Shown here: positions 6,026 through 10,372 of the stretch, piece by piece
How positions within the stretch are numbered: the stretch's first letter is position 1
Layout: every line of letters begins with the position of its first letter
Assembly (NCBI GenBank): GCA_017964055.1
Contig: JAGCSS010000145.1
Coordinates: 1 to 10,372 of the forward strand
Direction of reading: 5' to 3'
Length of the DNA: 10,372 nucleotides
Source of the DNA: Lachnospiraceae bacterium
Lineage (GTDB): Bacteria; Bacillota; Clostridia; Lachnospirales; Lachnospiraceae
Program-made: the position numbers and the translations under genes
The notes under the pieces: generated by a model
Seen by the model: only the letters and a program-made list of their open reading frames with translations
Database searches by the model: none
What the model was told of the DNA's origin: nothing

Positions 6026-7366
6026 TCAGCAGAATACCTTCCTCAGCCATCCGTCGGCGGGGCCCGCAGTCATCAGCAGGATCAGATAACCTTCGCGCTG
6101 CAGCTCTTTGAGTTCCTCTGCCAGAGAGTCGTTTAACTCAGCGGCAAATGCGCGATCTCTGATGCTTAGATCACGTATGAAATCCTCGGGCGTGAGCACC
6201 GCCAGCGCTTCGTTCTCGCGGGTCAGATAGGTGGGGAGCCAGTAGAGGCGGTCTGCGCCGTCAAAGGCATGCGGGTACAGATGACGCACCTCGTGCTGGC
6301 GCGTGTTCTGATGAGGCTGATATACAGCGACTACGCCTTTTTGGCCTGTCTTTTCGGCTTCTTCACGGGCCATCGCGATTGTGGTCTCGACTTCTTCGGG
6401 ATGGTGCGCGTAATCGGTGTAGACTCCGTCACAAATCTTTTCGAAACGCCTTCCGACACCCGGGAAAGCGTTCAGGATATCGATGATACGCTCGTCGGGG
6501 ACATCGTACCGGGTATCGCCCGGACAGAGCTCGCGCTGAGCAGCGAGCATCTTTTTTATCGCCCGGAATGCGGTCGTAGCGTCCTCCCTGCGTGCGGCGC
6601 CCGAGATCGTGATGCGGGGATCTGTGCATGCGATGGTCTCGCAGGTCCGGCCGGCTTCTGTCAGGAATGCGGTATCGGCAGGCGCGGCTTCTGGAGTGCC
6701 GAAGAGTATGTTCTCACTCTGGGACTCAAACCGCTCAAAGGCTGCCTTATAGTCGGCTTCGGTCGGATAGATATCCGGATGATCGTAGGAAACATAGGTG
6801 ATCAGCGCGAGCCAGGGATAAAAATGCAGGAAGTTGCGGTCATATTCATCCGCTTCGTAGATAAAAAAGCGGTCGTTTTCTTTATATGAGCCCGAAGGCG
6901 CAAATCCGAGAGTGGTACCGACCAGATATGATGAGGGCAGCAGCGGAGCACCGGACGGATCGGTGAGCTTAAGGACAGTCCAGACCAGCATCGCGGTGGT
7001 CGTAGTCTTGCCGTGTGTACCCGCGATCGCAGTCATCTTGAGCCCGAGCGCGCCGATCAGCTCCGCGATCAGCTCATCGCGCTTCGATGTGCGGATGCCT
7101 TTTTCTTTGGCGAGCAGCAGTTCCGGGTGATCTGCGGGAAGCGCTGAGGTGTAGATGAACCAGTCTATGCCGGGATTACGGATTTTACCGGCCAGAAAAG
7201 TGCCGTCCTGATCTCCCGTGAAATACTCTATCCCTGCGGCCTCCAGTTCGGGAGCGATAGCCCCCTTTGCGCGGTCCGAGCCGAAAACCGTATGCCCTGC
7301 GGCCTTTGCCATGAGTGCGAGCGGGCCCATACCGGTGCCCGATATTCCTGAAATATATAAATTCAT
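6026..7366 (-). CDS. Mur ligase family protein, MurC/Mpl type (UDP-N-acetylmuramate ligase)
   Basis: 446-residue cytoplasmic ATP-dependent ligase. MurC adds L-alanine to UDP-MurNAc in peptidoglycan synthesis; Mpl adds recycled tripeptide. Residues 1-100 are the Rossmann-like UDP-binding domain, opening with ISGISGTGMGPLALMA. The central ATPase domain has the Walker A loop GTHGKTTTT (116-124), EADEYD (171-176) and DHPDIYP (195-201). The third domain contains GVGRRFE (303-309), DYAHHP (318-323) and VYQPHQNTR (348-356). EADEYD is the Mpl-like form rather than the usual Firmicute MurC motif, and the protein is divergent: the expected G-HN--NA block appears as SGAARREDATTA (255-266). It starts at ATG 7366, right at the first beta strand, with only a weak GGA ribosome binding site. 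It is separated from the upstream AraC gene by a terminator. It could be a second, specialised ligase beside a housekeeping MurC; substrate is uncertain. Confidence 0.88.
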   Translation of the reverse strand: MNLYISGISGTGMGPLALMAKAAGHTVFGSDRAKGAIAPELEAAGIEYFTGDQDGTFLAGKIRNPGIDWFIYTSALPADHPELLLAKEKGIRTSKRDELIAELIGALGLKMTAIAGTHGKTTTTAMLVWTVLKLTDPSGAPLLPSSYLVGTTLGFAPSGSYKENDRFFIYEADEYDRNFLHFYPWLALITYVSYDHPDIYPTEADYKAAFERFESQSENILFGTPEAAPADTAFLTEAGRTCETIACTDPRITISGAARREDATTAFRAIKKMLAAQRELCPGDTRYDVPDERIIDILNAFPGVGRRFEKICDGVYTDYAHHPEEVETTIAMAREEAEKTGQKGVVAVYQPHQNTRQHEVRHLYPHAFDGADRLYWLPTYLTRENEALAVLTPEDFIRDLSIRDRAFAAELNDSLAEELKELQREGYLILLMTAGPADGWLRKVFC

Positions 7367-7463
7367 GATATTCCGTTTATGACATCCGCTTGGATTATCG
7401 CAGGCGCTGTGTCAGAGCCGCGATACGGACGCAATAATAAATTACCATATTCGAAGCCATTTG

Positions 7464-7484
7464 AAAAGCGCCGCATAGCGGCGC
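7464..7484 (-). terminator. intrinsic terminator after the AraC-family gene
   Basis: GCGCCGC (7468-7474) and GCGGCGC (7478-7484) form a 7-bp GC stem with a three-base loop, starting five bases past the AraC stop codon. On the - strand it is followed by TTTTCAAATGG. On the + strand TGTTTTATTTC follows, so it can work both ways. It separates AraC from the Mur ligase gene downstream. No clear promoter for the ligase is seen in 7367-7463. Confidence 0.8.
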
Positions 7485-7489
7485 CTGTT

Positions 7490-8437
7490 TTATTTCTCGG
7501 GGACCATCCATCCCGTATATTTGAGAACCGATTTATTCTCGATGAAAGACATCTGCTTGCGCCATTTGAGCGGGCTGGTGCCGGTTATATCGGCAAAATG
7601 GCGGTTGAAGCTGGAAACACTCCTGAAGCCTACATCCTCGGAGATCTCGAGAACCGGGATCTCGGTGGAGCGGAGCAGTACCGATGCCTTTGATATGCGA
7701 TAACTGTTCAGATAATCGAGCGGATTGGTGCCCATGATGCTCTGGAACATGCGCCTGAAGTGAGTCGGGCTCATCTCGCAGGCCGCCGCTAGGTCGTCGA
7801 TCGTGAAATCCTGCATATAGTTGGTGTGTATATAGTCGAGCGCGGGCGCGATGACCAGCTGCTTGTCATGCCCCGGAGCCTGCGTTTTTTCTTCGGGCTT
7901 CGCCAGATTCCTGTAAAAGGAGGTCATATGTACGAGAAAACTTAAGAACAGGCCGCGCACGGAATACTGATAATTCTCTTTCTTTTCCTGCATCTCATGT
8001 ACCACGGCTTTGAGCAGCGTGCGAAGCTCAGGGTAATCGCTGCCGGGGAGTATCGTGTAATAGCTGCGGGCAATGGCGCTCAGCGTGATGGGATCGAGGA
8101 ACAGGTTCAGCGGGAAATAGGGCGCGAGCAGTTCTTCGATATCAACGAAGATATAAGTCCATTTGCTCGCGGTTCCGGGAGAAGAGTACGTGGTATGCAC
8201 GACGTTGCTGCCGACAAGCGTGATGTCTCCCGCGTTGAACGCGCGCATCTCCTCGCCGAACTTCATAAAGCCGCCGTCGCTCTCGCACAGGCCTATCTCG
8301 AAGCAGTTATGGAAATGGAGACGCTGCGAAGGAATGTCCGAGATACGCCAGACTTCGCCGGTAAGCAGCAATATCGGGAAATAGGTGGGGAGATTGTAAT
8401 CTCTGTACTCGATGACCGTGTTTTTCTGCCGTGCCAT
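7490..8437 (-). CDS. AraC-family transcriptional regulator
   Basis: 315-residue regulator. The N-terminal cupin-like sensor domain includes HFHNCFEIGLCESD (41-54) and FNAGDITLVGSNVVHTTY (67-84), the usual His-rich sugar-sensing fold. About 105-190 is helical linker. The C-terminal DNA-binding domain has two helix-turn-helix units: IDDLAAACEMSPTHFRRMFQ (213-232) and VLEISEDVGFRSVSSFNRHF (262-281), followed by GTSPLKWRK. The start at 8437 is set by AGAGGAG at 8444-8450 with a six-base spacer; an upstream in-frame ATG at 8494 has no ribosome binding site and would run through a hairpin. The gene is divergent from a sugar ABC transporter operon, the classic arrangement for a local activator of oligosaccharide uptake. 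It ends in TAA and a terminator hairpin. Confidence 0.95.
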   Translation of the reverse strand: MARQKNTVIEYRDYNLPTYFPILLLTGEVWRISDIPSQRLHFHNCFEIGLCESDGGFMKFGEEMRAFNAGDITLVGSNVVHTTYSSPGTASKWTYIFVDIEELLAPYFPLNLFLDPITLSAIARSYYTILPGSDYPELRTLLKAVVHEMQEKKENYQYSVRGLFLSFLVHMTSFYRNLAKPEEKTQAPGHDKQLVIAPALDYIHTNYMQDFTIDDLAAACEMSPTHFRRMFQSIMGTNPLDYLNSYRISKASVLLRSTEIPVLEISEDVGFRSVSSFNRHFADITGTSPLKWRKQMSFIENKSVLKYTGWMVPEK

Positions 8438-8453
8438 AAGATTCTCCTCTTTA

Positions 8454-8471
8454 GATGCGGTTCTCCGCATC
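8454..8471 (-). promoter_or_regulatory. hairpin in the AraC 5' leader, next to the ribosome binding site
   Basis: On the - strand GATGCGG (8471-8465) pairs perfectly with CCGCATC (8460-8454) around an AGAA loop. The hairpin ends three bases before the AGAGGAG site of the AraC gene. There is no T tail, so it is not a terminator. It could modulate ribosome access or RNA stability. Confidence 0.6.
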
Positions 8472-8556
8472 CGGTTATTTGCCGTATACGTCACTGTCGT
8501 ACAAGGCTTTATTCGCAGTTTTATGTTAGAAAATGCAATGTGTAAATTCGACCTAA

Positions 8557-8585
8557 ATTATAATTCGAATTTTCAGAAAAAGCAA
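8557..8585 (-). promoter_or_regulatory. promoter of the AraC-family gene
   Basis: On the - strand TTGCTT (8580-8585) and a perfect TATAAT (8557-8562) are separated by exactly 17 bases, giving a leader of about 110 bases. The spacer contains the perfect palindrome AATTCGAATT (8562-8571), a possible regulator or autoregulation site. Confidence 0.75.
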
Positions 8586-8648
8586 GTTGTGAAACAAAGA
8601 TGTGCAAACACTACAATATTTAGTACAACGAAAACGATTTCTGAGAGT

Positions 8649-8678
8649 TTGAAACTGTCAAAGTGCACAAACGATAAT
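8649..8678 (+). promoter_or_regulatory. candidate promoter for the sugar transporter operon (distal)
   Basis: TTGAAA (8649-8654) and GATAAT (8673-8678) are 18 bases apart, about 150 bases before permease 1. The -35 box is part of the small palindrome AGTTT-G-AAACT (8646-8656), and a TCAAAGTG repeat copy (8658-8665) lies in the spacer. Either could serve the adjacent AraC-family regulator. Confidence 0.45.
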
Positions 8679-8760
8679 TTGAAAGGTTAAGTTTTGACTT
8701 AAACGGTCAAGAAATCGGTGAAAATTTATGGTCGAAATTGCACAGAAAAGTCTCAAAGTG
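8658..8760 (+). repeat. two direct copies of TCAAAGTG in the AraC/transporter gap
   Basis: TCAAAGTG occurs at 8658-8665 and 8753-8760, 95 bases apart. The surroundings are similar too (TG-TCAAAGTG-CACAA and TC-TCAAAGTG-ACAA). An inverted pair, TTGAC (8694-8698) and GTCAA (8706-8710), lies between them. The pattern suits AraC-family half-sites, but an AT-rich 390-base gap will contain some repeats by chance. The remainder of the gap holds only the two sets of promoter candidates. Confidence 0.35.
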
Positions 8761-8762
8761 AC

Positions 8763-8792
8763 AAGACAGAAAAATATCACGCATATTATAAT
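8763..8792 (+). promoter_or_regulatory. candidate promoter for the sugar transporter operon (proximal)
   Basis: A perfect TATAAT lies at 8787-8792, 38 bases before permease 1. The sequence 18 bases upstream is AAGACA (8763-8768), a poor -35 box. A strong -10 box with a weak -35 box, and a TCAAAGTG repeat ending just upstream at 8760, fits an activator-dependent promoter of the kind AraC proteins control. Confidence 0.45.
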
Positions 8793-8830
8793 CAAATTAA
8801 TGGCGAAAAATGTTTTGCAGGAGGGGCAAA

Positions 8831-9772
8831 ATGGCAAAAGCAGGTAACGCGCCGCGGACAACCATGCCGTGGAAAAAGACGGTCAGGAGAGACTGGCAGC
8901 TTTATCTTTTGCTGATAATCCCGCTGGCTCTTGTCTTTATATTTAATTATGCGGCTTATCCCGGACTTCGCATGATCTTCTACGATTATAAGGTCATGAA
9001 GGGCTTTGAAGGAAGCAAATGGGTAGGCTTTGCGAATTTCAAGACTCTTTTCTCGAGCAGTCAGTTCCTGTCGGCTCTCAAAAACTCAATGGTATTCAAT
9101 GTGCTCGACCTGATCCTCGGCTTCCCGATGCCGATCATCCTCGCGCTGATGCTGAATGAGCTCAGGTTCAAGCATTTCTAGAAGGTTTCCCAGACTATCC
9201 TTTATCTGCCTCATTTCCTTTCGTGGGCAGTCATCGGTTCGGTTGCTTTTGCGCTTTTCAGGACATCGTCCGGATTTGTGAACATTCTCCTTGAAAAATG
9301 GGGACTCATACAGGACGGCATTCCTTTTCTTACCGACAAATGGCACTGGGCGGCCGTATATCTGCTCGTAGCGGTGTGGCAGTCGATGGGATGGGGCACG
9401 ATCCTTTATCTTGCGGCCATCTCGAGCATCAGCGGCGAGCTCTACGAAGCGGCGATGATCGACGGCGCAAACCGCTGGCAGAGGATGTGGCATATCACGC
9501 TTCCCGGCATGAGGAGCACGATCGTTACGCTGCTGATCTTGAGCCTCGGCAGGATCATGGGCTCGAACCTTGAACGTCTTACGGCATTCGACAATGCGCT
9601 TGTCAGGGACTTCCAGTATCAGCTGGCGATCTATGTTTATCAGTTCGGTCTGAAGTCGCAGCATTTCTCACTCGCGACCGCGGCAAACCTGTTCCAGTCC
9701 ACCATCGGCCTGATCCTTGTCCTGATCTCTGACAGGATAGCGAAGGCACTCGGTGAGAACGGATTATTGTAA
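8831..9772 (+). pseudogene. sugar ABC transporter permease (LplB/YteP type) interrupted by an in-frame TAG
   Basis: Inner-membrane permease of a carbohydrate ABC importer of the LplB/YteP type, 313 codons if read through, the usual family length. The N-terminal RRDWQLYLLLIIPLALVFIFNY and AYPGLRMIFYDYK are family hallmarks. After a second helix (about 86-109) comes ELRFKHF, then TAG at 9179-9181 (codon 117), then KVSQTILYLPHFLSW in the same frame. Relatives have two basic residues (KK) at this place, so the TAG stands for a Lys codon (AAG to TAG is one change). The rest is intact through the EAA loop, EAAMIDGANRW to ITLP (206-225), and ends in TAA. The start at 8831 follows AGGAGG (8819-8824) by six bases; an ATG at 8810 lies ahead of that site. 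Without readthrough, only a 116-residue fragment would form, lacking the EAA loop. Sequencing error, recent mutation and UAG suppression are all possible. Confidence 0.88.
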
Positions 9773-9784
9773 GGGGGACGTAAG

Positions 9785-10372
9785 ATGTCGGATATCAAAG
9801 CTTTTGAAAAAGAACAGACCTCTTCGGACGGCTCCAGGGCGATAATCAGGTTCAGGGTGAGCGATTTCGTGATCATGCTGATCGTGGGACTGCTGTGCCT
9901 TACATGCGTACTGCCTTTCTGGCATGTGGCCGTCAAATCGATATCGAGCAACGCGATGGTTGCTTCAAACTCGGTATTTCTGTGGCCCAAAGAGCTCTCG
10001 CTCGCGGCTTACAGACAGATAGTACAGGACGGCGAACTGCTGCATTCGATGTGGTTCTCGCTCTGGATCACGGTGCTCTTTACGGCTCTGGGCATGCTCG
10101 CGTGCACCTGCGCCGCGTACCCGCTTTCGAGGAAGAGGCTCAGAGGCAGGGCAGTGCTCACGTTCCTGCTCATGGTGCCCATGTATTTTTCGGCGGGCAC
10201 GCTTCCTACATATCTGCTCTATTACAAGTTGAAGCTGATCGATAATTTCTGGGTGCTCATCCTTCCGCTGATCTACTCGGAGTACAACATGATGATCATG
10301 AAGAATTTCTTCCTGACCTCCATCCCCGATGAGCTCGAGCAATCGGCCTCCCTCGACGGAGCGACCAATTTC
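9785..10372 (+). CDS. sugar ABC transporter permease (YtcP/LplC type), partial at right edge
   Basis: The first 196 residues of the second permease of the same importer; the frame stays open to the right edge. A 26-residue cytoplasmic N-terminus is followed by a membrane helix (about 27-50, ending CVLPFWHVAVKSISS, a YtcP hallmark), FLWPKELSLAAYRQIV (65-80), further helices at about 86-112 and 124-146, then LIDNFWVLILPLIYSEYNMMIMKNFF (151-176). The window stops inside the EAA loop (ELEQSASLDGATNF, 183-196), which contacts the ATPase. The start at 9785 follows GGGGG (9773-9777) by seven bases, only 12 bases after the permease 1 stop, so the two are co-transcribed. The solute-binding protein is not in the window and probably lies further right. 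The substrate is likely an oligosaccharide, by family. Confidence 0.94.
   Translation, partial: MSDIKAFEKEQTSSDGSRAIIRFRVSDFVIMLIVGLLCLTCVLPFWHVAVKSISSNAMVASNSVFLWPKELSLAAYRQIVQDGELLHSMWFSLWITVLFTALGMLACTCAAYPLSRKRLRGRAVLTFLLMVPMYFSAGTLPTYLLYYKLKLIDNFWVLILPLIYSEYNMMIMKNFFLTSIPDELEQSASLDGATNF

Noticed and set aside
8438..8494. ATG at 8494 (- strand) as the AraC start
   Set aside because: It has no ribosome binding site, while AGAGGAG sits six bases before 8437, and the extra residues are low-complexity and cross a perfect hairpin.
8810..8830. ATG at 8810 as the permease 1 start
   Set aside because: It lies upstream of the AGGAGG at 8819-8824, which serves the ATG at 8831.

Overview
The window reads as chromosomal DNA from an anaerobic Firmicute, most likely a gut or rumen Lachnospiraceae. 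The basis is a DUF5688-type protein (a family I know mainly from Lachnospiraceae), strong AGGAGG ribosome binding sites, consensus sigma-A promoters, T-tailed intrinsic terminators, and a GH30-like glycosidase near a LplB/YtcP-type sugar ABC importer. Base composition is near 50% G+C by eye in genes, with AT-rich intergenic gaps. The taxonomic call is inference.

Layout, left to right. (1) 2-364, + strand: the C-terminal end of a GH30-like glycoside hydrolase, meeting head-on at a 16-bp perfect hairpin with (2) a Cache-domain methyl-accepting chemotaxis protein on the - strand (495-2159). (3) A LysR-type regulator (2325-3239, +, TTG start) is divergent from the chemoreceptor; the gap holds overlapping face-to-face promoter candidates under a large imperfect palindrome. 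(4) A self-contained tRNA-Pro(CGG) unit on the - strand, with its own promoter and terminator. (5) A DUF5688-type protein (3673-4737, +). (6) A YghZ/Gpr-type aldo/keto reductase (4916-5911, +) behind a good promoter and a two-hairpin 5' leader, closed by a strong terminator. (7) On the - strand, a MurC/Mpl-type Mur ligase (6026-7366) and an AraC-family regulator (7490-8437). (8) Divergent from AraC, the start of a carbohydrate ABC transporter operon: permease 1 (8831-9772), interrupted by an in-frame TAG at codon 117, and permease 2 (9785 to the right edge).

How the parts fit: the AraC regulator next to LplB/YtcP-type permeases is the usual layout of oligosaccharide uptake loci, and the glycoside hydrolase at the other end fits a polysaccharide-degrading lifestyle. 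The chemoreceptor and LysR gene look like a sensing/regulatory pair. The Mur ligase, tRNA, aldo/keto reductase and DUF5688 gene are probably independent units.

I see no CRISPR array, insertion sequence, phage module or obvious defence system. The points most worth following up are the in-frame UAG in an otherwise intact permease, the structured leader of the reductase gene, the divergent Mur ligase, and the palindrome over the chemoreceptor/LysR promoters.
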